Shown here piece by piece: positions 15,916-27,189 of a stretch of DNA of 64,000 bases. The position numbers were made by a program, and so were the translations under genes. Under the pieces are notes generated by a model. That model saw only the letters and a program-made list of their open reading frames with translations, did not search any database and was not told where the DNA came from. The DNA lies in the NCBI GenBank assembly GCA_027596075.1, contig JADGJC010000011.1:96684-160683 (forward strand). The letters are read 5' to 3'. The stretch comes from Rhizophlyctis rosea (taxonomy: Eukaryota > Chytridiomycota > Chytridiomycetes > Rhizophlyctidales > Rhizophlyctidaceae). Within the stretch, counting starts at the first letter, position 1; each line of letters opens with the position of its first letter.

Positions 15916-17733
15916 TTACCGAGCAGCACCCTCCAATTTTATTAGATCCGTTTTCACATCATCATTCTTTGGATCAAGAGCCAACGCCTGTTCATAATCA
16001 CCCCTACCACCATCCATATCCCCAGCTGCAACCTTCGCCGCCCCTCGCCTTAGCAACACCTTCAGACCAGCCTTTCGTCTCCGTTCTACCGCTTCAGGAG
16101 TGTCTGCCAACTGCGCAATAGCCAAATCCTCTTCTTTTTGGAGGAGAGTGAGGACCCGAGTGCAGTCTGTTATGCAGAGGTTTGGTTGCGAAAGTTGCAG
16201 GTGGCATGCTGCGCGGTTGGAGAGGCAGCTGGGGGGACGGGGTTAGAGTGTTTGTGTGGATAACCTGCAGGGAATGACTTACGATATGTTTTCTGGGTCG
16301 AGATCGAGCGCTGCTGTGTAGGCGTTGACTGCTGCTGCGAAATTGCCCTTGCGGTAAAAGTCGTTGCCCTTGTCTTTCAGGAATACAGCTGCCGTGGGCG
16401 GTATGCCGGCGTGAGTTTCAGAACGTGGTGGGTAGGAAAGATTGTAGATGAAGACTCACGATTCTGTTCTTCAATGTTTCGGGCGTCCGATTTCTTCTGT
16501 TTGCGGTCGTAAGCTGCTTGGGCGTCCGCTATTTTGACCCGCCATTTTGCTGAAGGGGTGGGGTTTGGAATGTCAGATGGTGTAGAATGACCGAAGGGGA
16601 ACATTTTCCTTGTAGCTAACCATCTTCGCTCTCTCTGGCCGTCTTCGTTGGTATTAGTCCCCGAGATGTAAATGTGATCTCGATTTCTGCATTTGTGGCG
16701 CGTGGTGGAGGACGTGCTTTGCCTGCAAGGTGGAATCGTATCAATGAAACAGAGTGGACGTCGTGTTTGATTGATGAACTACCCACCTTGCATTTGTTCC
16801 CGAACCTTGGCCCGTATTGCCTCCATGTCAATTCCCGCCTCATCATCCACATCCTCGTCGTCAACCTCATCTTCATCACCAATTTCCGTGATGCCACTGG
16901 GTACGTAGGAATTGTCCATTGCTTCATCGGCCAGGTCATCATCAGCAAATATTGCTCCTTCCTCCTGCTCTGGGAAGTCTGCTGCCGCGGCAATGTCATT
17001 TTGTTCCTCCTCTTCCACCGGAGGTGCCGTTTTGATATCCTCTGCCCATTCAGCCAGTGCTGCTTGTGCCTGTCGCTTCTCCTCTTCCTTTAAAGCCGCC
17101 ACGCGCTCACGCTCTGCTCGTTCAACCTCGATCTGCTTTTGAACCAGTTGACGCTCCTCGTCCCGTTTTCGGCGCAGTCTCTCCTGCCTTAGCTAAAAAG
17201 CGCGTTTACATATCAGCCTGCGTGAAATCGAAATACATGCGCGCGTAACGTGAATGAGAAGAGAACACATACCTCTTCCTGCCGTTGGTGCGCTTTCTGC
17301 TCAGCTTCTGCCCGTCGCCTTTTCAACTCATCATGATCGCTTATCGTCGTCGTCACTCTGTTCCACAATACGTGCTCTTTCTAAGTGGGGAAAGGGACAT
17401 CAGCAAAGCACCACATCCATGTATAGAGAGAGCTGAACTTTACTTTGGTCAACGTAAACTTTACACATCCGTTCCCAACTGCAGCAACCGCGGATTCTGA
17501 CTCTACTGCAGCATATAGATTGAGCTCAAAGAAGTATGGTGGAAAATTGACTTTGATATATTCATCGTTTGCTGAGACTATTGTGTCAGAGTCACGGAGT
17601 CGTTATGGTGACTCAGTTAAATGCACCAACCATATACATCAGCTTTGCTCGTGTTCACTCCTTTTAGTGGTATAGTGATGTAAACAGCGTCTGATGACTC
17701 AGTCCAAGTGTATTCTTTTACAACGAGGGGCAT
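15916..17733 (-). CDS. DNAAF4: Dynein axonemal assembly factor 4 (DYX1C1) homologue: CS domain plus TPRs
   Basis: Cytoplasmic co-chaperone factor that preassembles axonemal dynein arms for motile flagella. Exons, in order: 17733-17631, 17571-17444, 17380-17273, 17192-16787, 16722-16621, 16549-16460, 16388-16283, 16228-15916; 451 residues (human form 420). The N-terminal CS (p23-like) domain reads MPLVVKEYTWTESSDAVYI, then YIKVNFPPYFFELNLYA and KEHVLW, closely following the vertebrate protein. A charged coiled region (EERQLVQKQIEVERAERER) follows, then EIEITFTSRGLIPTKTARES and three TPR units beginning LKDKGNDFYRKGNFAAAVNA. The first 3' splice site was set by length match to the human protein. 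The presence of this gene implies a flagellate cell. Confidence 0.95.
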
Positions 17734-18868
17734 ATTGAATCGACGGGTTGGAAATGGATATTGAGATGAGGAGAGTGCGGTTAACGAGAGTGCTAATTCA
17801 TGAGCAGAATCCGCAAAATCAACAGAGGCTAGTTTGTGATAGCAAAGTGCAAGTAACAAACTTTGCTGGGAGCACCTGCGCGAACCTGGAAGATGATAGC
17901 GGAAGGGACAGTCACGTATTTAATCAGCTGCTTATGTAATTGCAGAGCCACAGCGGCTGTGCCTCCAAAACGCGTCATCCTAATCAGGAAGCCAGTTTTG
18001 ATACGTCGCCCACTCGATTTTCTGGTTTTCAAGTTTCACAGGGCCGAATTGTCAAATTTCCAACCGTCTCGGCAGACCCGATCCGACGACCGAACGCCAC
18101 AAGTTGAGGCCGTGCTTTTTGACAAAAAAATTGGATCTGACGGACTTTTTGAAAAATTTCAGATGAGTCGGATGTGTCTTACAACCCCTGGTTCATTGAC
18201 AGTGAGTCTATCGATAGTAACCCTATCGATGAGGGGGCGTGCGTCTTTGTTTGATATCACGTCGTAATGTAATGCGCGGCCTGCCACGAGCTGATTGGAC
18301 GGAGGCCCCTCCGACTCAATAAGATTTCTCAGATGTGAAATTTGTGATATATTTGCCGATGAAAGATGAGACCGATGTGAAATTTGTCCGATGGTCCATT
18401 CCTCGGCCGGTGGCATTGATCGCTAACAAAAAAACAATGACATGTATAAAAAAAAAGACTTTGACAGACCGATTTCAAGACGGTTGATATCCGATAGTGA
18501 CTAGGGTTTCGCATCAACTAGGTGATAGGCATCGCCTCTCCTCGAGATTTGAGAAAACAATGATCGTGGACGATGTTGCACTCACACGTGCAATAGGACC
18601 CTCATCGCCTCCATCACTAGTAGATTCGGCGTCCATAGCCACATAGTCCACGCCGATACAAATGTTCACCTATAAAGCTGTCCGTTGGGGCACCGATTCC
18701 CCAACTCCATCATCACAACATCTTCATAGATACCAACCAGTCTTAGGATACCCATCATCAGCAGTAGCATCTCGCAAACAAGCGCAGCACCGTCTCAATC
18801 TCAACAAGTCCCAACAACCTTTCATCACTTCCATCCTTCAACCGTAAATAAATCCCAAGTTCCCAACC
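17734..18868. promoter_or_regulatory. Divergent intergenic region DNAAF4 / SWEET with short repeats
   Basis: 1.1 kb without a gene. It holds TATCGATA at 18209-18216 followed by CTATCGAT at 18223-18230; an exact 14-base direct repeat GATGTGAAATTTGT at 18332-18345 and 18374-18387 (period 42), with an imperfect inverted relative near 18158-18169; and a TATAAA at 18671-18676, about 190 bases before the SWEET start codon. Confidence 0.5.
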
Positions 18869-19705
18869 ATGAACTGCGACACAACAGCTTGTCACGTAGT
18901 GCTCTCCTACGTCGTGCCTACAATGTACGTATCTGAACATTGAGATCATTCCATTGTAAAGCCGTGCATACTAACAACTCCCTTCTTCTCCAGTGGTATC
19001 TTCACATCTGTAAGCATGGCACTAGCACCCCTAGCGGCCGTACGACGTGTCCGTCGAGAAGGAACATTGGGCACCGTCAACCCCTTCCCCTTCGTCCTCA
19101 CCGCCTGCAACGCAACCGCCTGGGTTATCTATGCTCTCCTCGTCAAGGACTACTTCATCTTCGTGACCAACATCCTCGGCACTCTCCTCGGCACGTATAA
19201 CACTTTCTGGACCTTCCACTACGCCTCTGCCTCCACTCAATCCCGTATGGTCACTACTTGGCTTTTCATGACCGCCGTCATCTACATCGGCGGCATGATC
19301 AGCTTCATCGTACTCCCTGACCATGTGGCTAATGGTGTAGCCATCGCTAAGACCCTGATGGGTGCCATCTCCACATTCGTCCTCCTCGGTCTTTACTCCT
19401 CACCTCTCCTCACCCTCTACACCGTCGTCAAGCAACGTAACTCCGAGACCATCTCTTACCCCCTTGCCATTGCATCTCTCGTGAACGGCGCCCTCTGGTT
19501 CGTATACGGTCTCGCCGTCGGGGACTACTTCGTGTGGGTTCCGAACGGCATCGGCGCAATCTTGGCGGTAGTCCAAATCGTCTTGAAGGTTGTGTTCAGG
19601 CCTCCCGAAGTGTCTGATGTCGACAGCATCAACACTGTGGTTGCTGAATATGTACACAACAAGCGGGTGTCGATAGATACACTTCAAGGGGAGACTATGG
19701 TATAA
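18869..19705 (+). CDS. SWEET-family sugar transporter (MtN3/saliva, seven-helix)
   Basis: Bidirectional sugar uniporter of the plasma or an internal membrane. Exons 18869-18924 and 18994-19705 (69-base intron with a perfect TACTAACA branch point at 18969); 255 residues. The architecture is two triple-helix MtN3 repeats around a linker helix: GTLGTVNPFPFVLTACNATA and WVIYALLVKDYFIFVTNILG in repeat 1, then SYPLAIASLVNGALWFVYGL and GDYFVWVPNGIGAILAVVQI in repeat 2, the N(G/A)..W..YG and PN..G signatures. In fungi SWEETs are known mainly from chytrid-grade lineages and are absent from yeasts. The specific sugar cannot be told. Confidence 0.93.
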
Positions 19706-20932
19706 GTCTAGGCGGGAAGCCGGAGGGGGGGGAAGGGATAGCAGAATATACCGTTAGCACTTCGCGTGGCGACTTATACCTAATCAACATATAACCAATA
19801 AACATACATTGTAAATACTTGCATATGAGAATCATACTAAATTTAAAACATGCAATTCACGTTCTCCGTCGGTTTGAGGCTGGGGCTGTCTATTCATATG
19901 ATGTTGATCGTGATTATCCATCCAAAAAAACAACCCAACGAGCTCCTGCTCGCAAAAGCCGTTCGTCCATCACTTGCGCATTCGAATCTGCAGCTCATGA
20001 ATTAATTAATGTCTTCAAGACCAGATGCCGTCTACTGAGTCGATTGTGTTGTTTGAAGCAGCAATCTGCTCTTGTGGAGGAGTTGTCTCGACCTAGGTAT
20101 TTACGTACAATGTCCTTCTTTTAGATAGAAGATTTGGGCTGAGAACCATCACCCTATGAGGGCAGCTCGGACAACGGGATACCATGGATATCTGCCGTCC
20201 CTGGTTCTAACATCGAAGGAGGAGGATGCTGAAACTATCCAGAGCCATCACACACTTGCGATATGTTTGGATGGGGTGGAGGAGAAAGTTGTTCAGAGGC
20301 GGGTTCTGGTGGAGGAAATTGAGGAATTGCTTATGTCATCCAATATGGCCCTGAAAATAGCAAATGGCATGTGCGCTTGGCGGCTTAGCAAAGATCAGGC
20401 GCGCCTCCACAGGCGACGATTGGCGGCCAACCAGTGCCGCACTACATTTGAGTTTATTCAATTGGGTGGGACAAGGTGGTAGGTGCTTTTGGACAAAGGG
20501 CTGCCCAAGAAGGGCAGAAACGCCACTATGTCCAGGAAGAAGGAACCACCACCAGCTTGTCCAACGCTTGCTCTCACAAGCAGGTGACAGCCGAAGGGAC
20601 GTGAAATTTCACATTGCGCTCCAGTTCCCACTAACAGAGACCTCAAATAACAGTGCCTGTTTTCGCGGCACCTGTTAGTCTTCCTCGACCGGAGACTGGT
20701 TGCTTGGGGCTTACTTGGTTCTCGTAGTCTCTCATCCTCAGAACTCTGCCATTAGATACCCATGCTGTCACTGTCGTGATATAGTCAATTGTGGTATGTT
20801 TCGAGATTGGTTTGTGTTTAGATACAAAGCTGCAGCTAACTGGGATCAATTTGCAGACCGGTTTCCTTTTAGACCTCTTTATAGAACCACTCATATATAT
20901 TTAAACGGAGCGTGTAGCTAGTTTGTGCAGGG
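19706..20932 (+). other. Intergenic, 1.2 kb, no gene supported
   Basis: Several open frames of 60-110 codons occur, none with recognisable protein features or splice partners. A TATATATTTAAA run at 20893-20904 lies about 30 bases before the next start codon and could be its core promoter. Confidence 0.45.
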
Positions 20933-22534
20933 ATGAGGTGTCACACTTTGAAGGCCCTTTTGGCCTTGTTGGTGTTCGCGTCAACAGGTAGGAGGATGAT
21001 CCGTGGTTGATCGATCATTAATTTTTCTAACCACTTCCACTCCACAGCATGGGCTCAAATTCAACAATTTTGTGTACCAAATACTTTCTGTACACTGGGA
21101 TGGGCGGATGGGAAGGGCAACATCATCATGACTATTCACTCTGCAAACACGGGGTCAGTATATGCGCTATACCGTGAGACGATGCGAAAGAATTAACCTT
21201 CCAATCACATCATGATATTTTAGGTGGGCAGCAGTGGGGATCGGGGCAGATATGGACGAAGCTGATATTTTCGTGGGATGGTTCAACTCAACGAAGGGCA
21301 TAACGTTTTCTGAACGGAGAAGTACTACCACAGCCACACCTCAGATCTTCTCCACGCAACCGGCTGTTCTCGTACCCCTTGCCTATCCAGCTCCCCCATG
21401 GGCAAAGCTAGCGTTTTCGTTCAAAAGGACCATATCAGCGCCACCGGGTGTTGGATTCAAAGCCTTTGCACCAACTTCACCATACATCGTATCCTGGGGT
21501 GCCAACCCTCCCCCATCCAATATCGATGACCCCAAGGCTCTATTCCCTCAGCATGCCCCTACCAATTACAGACAATTAGACACTTTCGATGTCACGAGAG
21601 TTTTGAATGGAACTTCTGGCAATGTTACCGACGCTGGGACTGGGAAAGATCCTGCCTCCCCGATCATCAAGAACTCTACATTAGATTACAAAACTCTTGT
21701 GCTGATCCATGGGATTTTCTTGTTCGTCGCGTGGGGTGTTGCGCCATTCGCAGGGTGAGTATGCATTGTTGGTAGTGCCTCATTGGTCTCCTGGCTAACA
21801 CCGCAACCACTACCATTCAGGATTTTCATTGCCCGATTTTTGAAGGATCGGTTGGGTGTTTGGTGGTACCGGTTGCATGTTGGTATTATGGTTGGGGTTG
21901 TGGGGATTTGCACGATCATTGGTTTCTTGCTGGTGCTTCTCTTCAAGGTGCCACCGCACTTCACATTGCAACAAGGTTACAATCCGCACGAGGTGGGTCA
22001 AATATCCTTGTTTTCTGAAGCAAATTCAGGGACTCAGCGGGCCTTTGCAGTTCCTTGGGATTGTTGTCATTTGTGGAATGGTCGTGCAATTTGTTCTTGG
22101 ATTCATTTCCAATCATATGTGGACACCTGACAGACCTGCAGTACCGTAAGTAATCATCCCGTCCAAATTCCATTGTATTTGTTTACTAACAATAAACACA
22201 GATGGTGGGATAAGATGCATTGGTGGGTGGGCCGCATCCTGTTTGTCTTGGGCATCATCACCATCTATCTCGGTCTCCGCCTGTACGTAAGCTTCAGCGT
22301 CACATTCGAGCTGCTGACGTGGACAATCATTTACTGGACGTGGATTATCGTGGGATTCCTAATCATGCTCGGAGGACAAATTTGGTTTGGGCAAATTCGT
22401 GAGTGTTGCTGTGCGCAATTATTCTGCGATCTGACATCTCGATACTGATTTGTATTACTCCATCAGATCATGTAAACAAACATGATTCCATGCAAATGAA
22501 TGGGTTTGGACATAGTCGGCTGCACAGCTTTTAG
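20933..22534 (+). CDS. Secreted-topology DOMON plus cytochrome b561 membrane protein
   Basis: Likely transmembrane electron carrier. Seven exons: 20933-20987, 21048-21153, 21224-21754, 21821-21992, 22051-22145, 22202-22398, 22467-22534; 407 residues. Signal peptide MRCHTLKALLALLVFAST. The DOMON domain (about 20-180) includes GWAAVGIGADMDEADIFVGW. The b561 part has helices with the four expected haem histidines: LVLIHGIFLF, WYRLHVGIMV, NPHEFLGIVV and KMHWWVGRIL. The exon 4/5 junction was chosen (intron 21993-22050) because it yields NPHEFLG with the third histidine at the right place; an alternative 3' site at 22029 would lose it. The short C-terminus is histidine-rich. DOMON-b561 proteins are thought to pass electrons across membranes, e.g. 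for iron or redox use; the role here is inferred. Confidence 0.9.
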
Positions 22535-23513
22535 ATGGGCGTATATATAGAGAGGGGATGATTAGATGATAGTGTATAGTGAGATAAGACCTCTTGTTAT
22601 AAGTTTTGTACGTTTTGTGTTATACATCGTTGTCTCGGGCAATGTATGCCCACCGTTTGGATGTGCTGTTGGTAGGATACCTAGTGCAGGTGTCCAATAT
22701 GTCCAACTTACATAGGCCGGGAAGTGATAACATTCTTTGAATAAGTCCGCTCAATTGTCATTCAGTCAAACTCTGAAGAATTAGCAAGAGGGTCTTAGTG
22801 GGCAGGAATACGTTCAAAAAGTAAAAAAGAAAAAGGAATCAATTGACCGAATTATGCTTACGTCAGTCCCCATAATTAGACGCAAACACGTCACTTCTAC
22901 GAATCATCCACATATCGTTGAATATCATGCATAACGACTTCGCTTTTGCTAATATTAGCTACGTGTGATAAAAAGGATAGCCAATCATATGTCTTGAAAT
23001 TGCTCAGCCACTGATTCACCACCAGAAAAGCATCCTTACAAATGCAAGCATTGCCCAAGACACCCCTCCGCCCACTCCTTGCTTTTCCTTTCTCAGGCCC
23101 ATCTCCACCAAAACAGTTGTTGCAGCATTTGTGGCAACGAAAGTGGCAGCAACAACGGACATCACTGTTTAGGGTCTTTCTACTCTCTACGTACGGCAGC
23201 CGTTGCTCGCAATCAGCGGCACGGTGCGAATTCAAGCGGCGCTTTCAGAAGGTAATATACTCTTCGCATCTGAACTTGTTTTTGGAAACAGTTCCTCACA
23301 ATCTTCCAATCAACCTGATTTCGCAACCTACACCAACCTCCTATCCCGCACACCCGCACATATTATCCTTATCGTTACCAACCGCCCAACCATACTGCAG
23401 CTCGCTCGCTCGCAGCCTACATCCGTCGCTACATCGTTACACCAGTTCCGTTAGCTTTGACGGTACTCGTACCATAGCGTACTATCTGAGTCAGAATTAG
23501 AACATTTCCCACA
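22535..23513 (+). other. Intergenic, about 1 kb
   Basis: No gene recognised. An open frame at 23042-23500 just upstream of the zinc-finger gene is rich in Ser, Pro and Leu and ends 14 bases before its ATG; it is more likely 5' leader than a protein. Confidence 0.45.
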
Positions 23514-24785
23514 ATGTCTTCTACTCATGAGGTGATGAACCAACTCCCTACCCACATCTCCCAAACCTTTGGAGATTTCACTCTCTTTGAAAATGCTGAC
23601 TCCGGACATGATGACGCAGCTATTGGATCCAGTTTCCCCACGTCCTGGGTGGCGAGGGGCAGCGATGAAGGTCGAACAACTGTCCAGTGTCTGAGTGAGA
23701 GTGAGTTGTTGCCGACGCTTGACGTCGAGGGGTCGTCGCCGGAAACCGCGCATGTGCCCTGGGAAGGAGGGGAGTGGGAAATCACGGAAAGTCCACTGAT
23801 TCAGGCGGACTTCGAGAAGGACGGAAGGTCGTCGTTCCGGTTCATTGGTGAGCAAGAGGGTTACGTCGACGTTGTTGGTCAGTTGTTTGGTGAAGGGAAC
23901 AAAGTTCTGACTGGTGGGATTTTTGATATTATCAACAAAGATGCGGCATCGGAAAACGAACAACAAATCAACGACCTTTGCGCCCAGTACTTCAACTGCG
24001 AAGACGCCGGTGCTCCGTTGTCGGAGTCGATGGATGGTCTCAGTGCGAGCGTTCCAGACACCGAAATGGTGCACACAGACAACCTTTTCACCAACCTTCA
24101 ACAAATTGCCGCCGACCCCAATCTCACCCAAACGGAAGCTCTTACAACACCGGCCCCAAGTGATGACATCGACGAATTCTGGTCGGAGCTCGCCGGTACC
24201 TCTACAACATCCCCAATCCCCGCACTCCTTTCCCCCGAAAGCACCACCGACACCATCAACACCGATGACATCCTCAGCCCGCTTTTCAGCCCGCTCGTTT
24301 CACCAATGAACCTCGACCCGTCACTCCACTCCACCCCATCTTCCCCCGCCAGCCCAATCATCATCGTCCTCACCCCCGAAGAAGTCAAAGAAATGGATCT
24401 CAACGTCGAAGACTGCGAAGAAATGACTCTCCACGTCACAAAAATCAAGGACGAGCGTGTTGAAGAGATCGACAAAATCACCAAGGCGCGGGACGGGATG
24501 TTCTACTGTCCGGACTGCAAACAAGCCTTTGACCGTCGCTTCAACCTCAAGACTCATTTCGCCGCCAAGCATGCCAACGTCAGGAACTACGGCTGTGGGG
24601 TGTGCGATCGGTCCTTCGCCCGGAAGTACGACATGGTCCGACACATGAAGACCAGGCACGACAAGATCGGTCACGTCGTCGTCAATGGTGGGGTCAGCAA
24701 GCCGAGGGAACGATTGCGGATCGCGCCAGCCATCGCGAAGGCGATTCGGAAGGGGAGGGTGGTGTTGCCTAGTGCATCGCCTTAA
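23514..24785 (+). CDS. C2H2 zinc-finger protein (two fingers), probable transcription factor
   Basis: Single exon, 423 residues. The N-terminal 310 residues are acidic and Ser/Thr/Pro-rich with SP motifs (SPASPI, SPESTTD), typical of an activation region. Two adjacent C2H2 fingers lie near the C-terminus: finger 1 with C332/C335 (YCPDCKQAFDRRFNLKTHF) and finger 2 with C361/C364 (YGCGVCDRSFARKYDMVRHM). The finger 1 pattern is C-x2-C-x12-H-x4-H. A basic tail (KPRERLRIAPAIAKAIRKGR) follows. This layout, acidic front and paired fingers at the end, is common in fungal stress regulators, but no ortholog can be named. Intronless, unlike most neighbours. Confidence 0.85.
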   Translation: MSSTHEVMNQLPTHISQTFGDFTLFENADSGHDDAAIGSSFPTSWVARGSDEGRTTVQCLSESELLPTLDVEGSSPETAHVPWEGGEWEITESPLIQADFEKDGRSSFRFIGEQEGYVDVVGQLFGEGNKVLTGGIFDIINKDAASENEQQINDLCAQYFNCEDAGAPLSESMDGLSASVPDTEMVHTDNLFTNLQQIAADPNLTQTEALTTPAPSDDIDEFWSELAGTSTTSPIPALLSPESTTDTINTDDILSPLFSPLVSPMNLDPSLHSTPSSPASPIIIVLTPEEVKEMDLNVEDCEEMTLHVTKIKDERVEEIDKITKARDGMFYCPDCKQAFDRRFNLKTHFAAKHANVRNYGCGVCDRSFARKYDMVRHMKTRHDKIGHVVVNGGVSKPRERLRIAPAIAKAIRKGRVVLPSASP

Positions 24786-27189
24786 GGGAATCTCCTGTTT
24801 GGGAGGCTAGGGATAGGGTTCGGCCAGATTGGGAGGCCAGGGTGGGTTTATGTCGGGGAGGGAAACATCGGTCTTTCTTCTGCGGGGCGGGGAAGGGTTG
24901 CTCCATTTCTAGCATAGGCTGCCGTTGTAAAAAGCGAAAATGTACAAAAAAAAGTCCCGCGTTATGTATACCATTTTTTTAGATTAATTTTAGTAGTTTG
25001 ATAGTCTAGTGGGCTGGTGAATATAATTTCCTGTTCTTTTTTTGCGGTGATTTTGCATCGCGGTTACCGTTACATGATGTTCATTGATTGTGCGTGTGCT
25101 TTGTGTTGTGATGTTATACTCCAAGTTGTTTGCCTGTGCAAACCTCACGTGAAATGAGAACCACATCTGATGCTCAAGCTCGAGTTCATTTTGCTGACCG
25201 TTGCTGCCCACGACCCTGCCCATCACAGTCGTCACCCCTACAGAACCTTTGAAGCACTGGTCCAAACCCTGCCGTTCTCTGCTGATGGGCAAAGGCAAAC
25301 AGCACGGGCTCTACTCATTCAGCAACTTCACATCCGGCAACTTCACATTCGAGTAGCGTCCTATTTTGGATCTCAGGCCGTTTTCCGGTGGTCTGTAAAG
25401 CCGCCATGTCATTACATAGAACATTCAAGGTGGCACGCCAATTCCTCCCCTTATTGTCCACATGCCCTCCAAAACAACCTTCTCCCAACATAAATGAGCA
25501 GAATAGCTGCTCAACAACCCCTAACTCGTCAATAGTGTCAAAAGGAGCGATTTCAGAGAGTTTGAATCACTATTGACATCGGTACCATACTCGACGAGGA
25601 TGGAATGATGGTTTACCAGCATCTACGATTTTCAGTCTCTGCCTGTTAGTTTCGCTGGGATCATGTAGTGGTGGTGGCCAAACGCGTACTTGAGGTGAAG
25701 ACATTGAAGAGGGGTGGGGTAAAGTTGAAATAGTTCATTGCAATGATATGGAATTGGCACGGCGATAGAGGATGAATCGCCAAATCCGGCACCGGCCAAG
25801 ACGTTTAGTGTGTTTATAAATACCGTACCTCCGAAAAATAACTCACTGAGTGTGATCACCGCCTACAGCAATTCCGCATCTGCTTGTCAAGTTACATCTT
25901 ATTTGCATCATGGCGGGCAAAGGTCTTGCATTGATGGCGGGAAGATGGCCATCATTTGACAAGTCTTTCGGTATCGGAGGGCTGTATCGAGTTCCGTTGC
26001 AACATGGCGCCCGATAACAACAACATCATCTGCACATATGAATGAAGGGGGTCCAATGATCATTGATCGCAACCATCAAGAGAACTCCCCTTCATTACAG
26101 CGCGGACTAAGTCCGTTGGAAAGTGACGCCACAGTTATAAAATAAAGAGTGGTAAAGTGACGCCACAGTTATAAAATAAAGAGGTTTGTGATGACGATAT
26201 GCAAGCCGACCTCCGAGAGGCGCCTTGCCACCAATCAGTCTTTCTGGACGGGCACGGGTGCATGCACCCTCGCGTTTTTCGCGTTTTCCACAGCTTCCAA
26301 TGCCACGTTTGTGGGGTAGTCACTGGGATGGGAATGAAAATGGTCATGGCCGGTTGATCCGGGGTCTTGGGTTGAATTTTATTTTGCGTATGGAATTTGC
26401 ATGACTGTGGGATTGTTTGGACGAAACAGAGAGTGTTTTTTCTTTCTTTCGATGAGCAGAAGGCATGCAGCAGTGTTTTGATTTCATCGCATCTCATCTA
26501 AGATTATATGGCGGATCAGTTGCTGTGTCAATGGATCTTTGGATCAATTACCAATTTCACATGGCAAAGTTCCCCCGCGCATTTGTGCTACCCCTTTCAT
26601 ACGCGGGTGGGAATACAGTGGAGGCGTCACAAAGGGCGCATCCCAGTCACCGAGTTGGTGGGTGGAACGGGATCTTGTGAGAATTTCGTATGGATTTTCG
26701 GGGGACTGTCTGACCTGTATAACAATCGTGCAACTGGGTGTCACGCACAGTCGCACGTTGACCCCCTTCCCATTTGAATTTACAATTGGATCCACAAGCC
26801 CGTAAGCCCCAAACCATTTGATTTCCAACTCGTCGACTGTGGAAGCCTCATCGATTTTCCACTGTTCCCGAAGTCCCAAGTCACTTCTACCTCCGGTCCC
26901 ACACTCCACTCCTTTCAAAAAAATCTACAACTGGGTAGGTAACACCTGCACTCCCTGGGTGGATGTGCTTCACCACTGCCAACATCTTTTCTTGCTTCTT
27001 TGACCCTTCGCCATCCCGTCTGACATCCAACTAACAGCTGCTCAACCAATCACTTTCTGACGGCAAACCAGTCATAGACTAAGCGATAACTTCTGGACGG
27101 GAAACCGTTTGGCGAAAGCCATAGTCATACCCATACCATCGTCTAGTCGAATTCGTGCGTCAGCTCTGTCACGTTGAGCTGTCTTTGAC
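24786..27189. other. Gene-poor stretch, 2.4 kb
   Basis: No gene recognised. Contains a 30-base exact tandem repeat at 26120-26183 (see separate entry). Open frames up to 124 codons exist (for example on the minus strand at 26544-26918), but have no family features. Part nearest 27190 is presumably the promoter of the kinase gene. Confidence 0.4.
26120..26183. repeat. Two exact 30-base direct repeats, period 34
   Basis: Copies at 26120-26149 and 26154-26183 are identical and separated by 4 bases. Each begins AAAGTGACGCCACAG and contains TTATAAAATAAAG, so each carries a CRE-like half site (TGACGCCA) and a TATA-like run. Confidence 0.9.

Noticed and set aside
23042..23500. 152-codon frame before the zinc-finger gene
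   Set aside because: Ends just upstream of the main start codon and has no family features; likely 5' leader.
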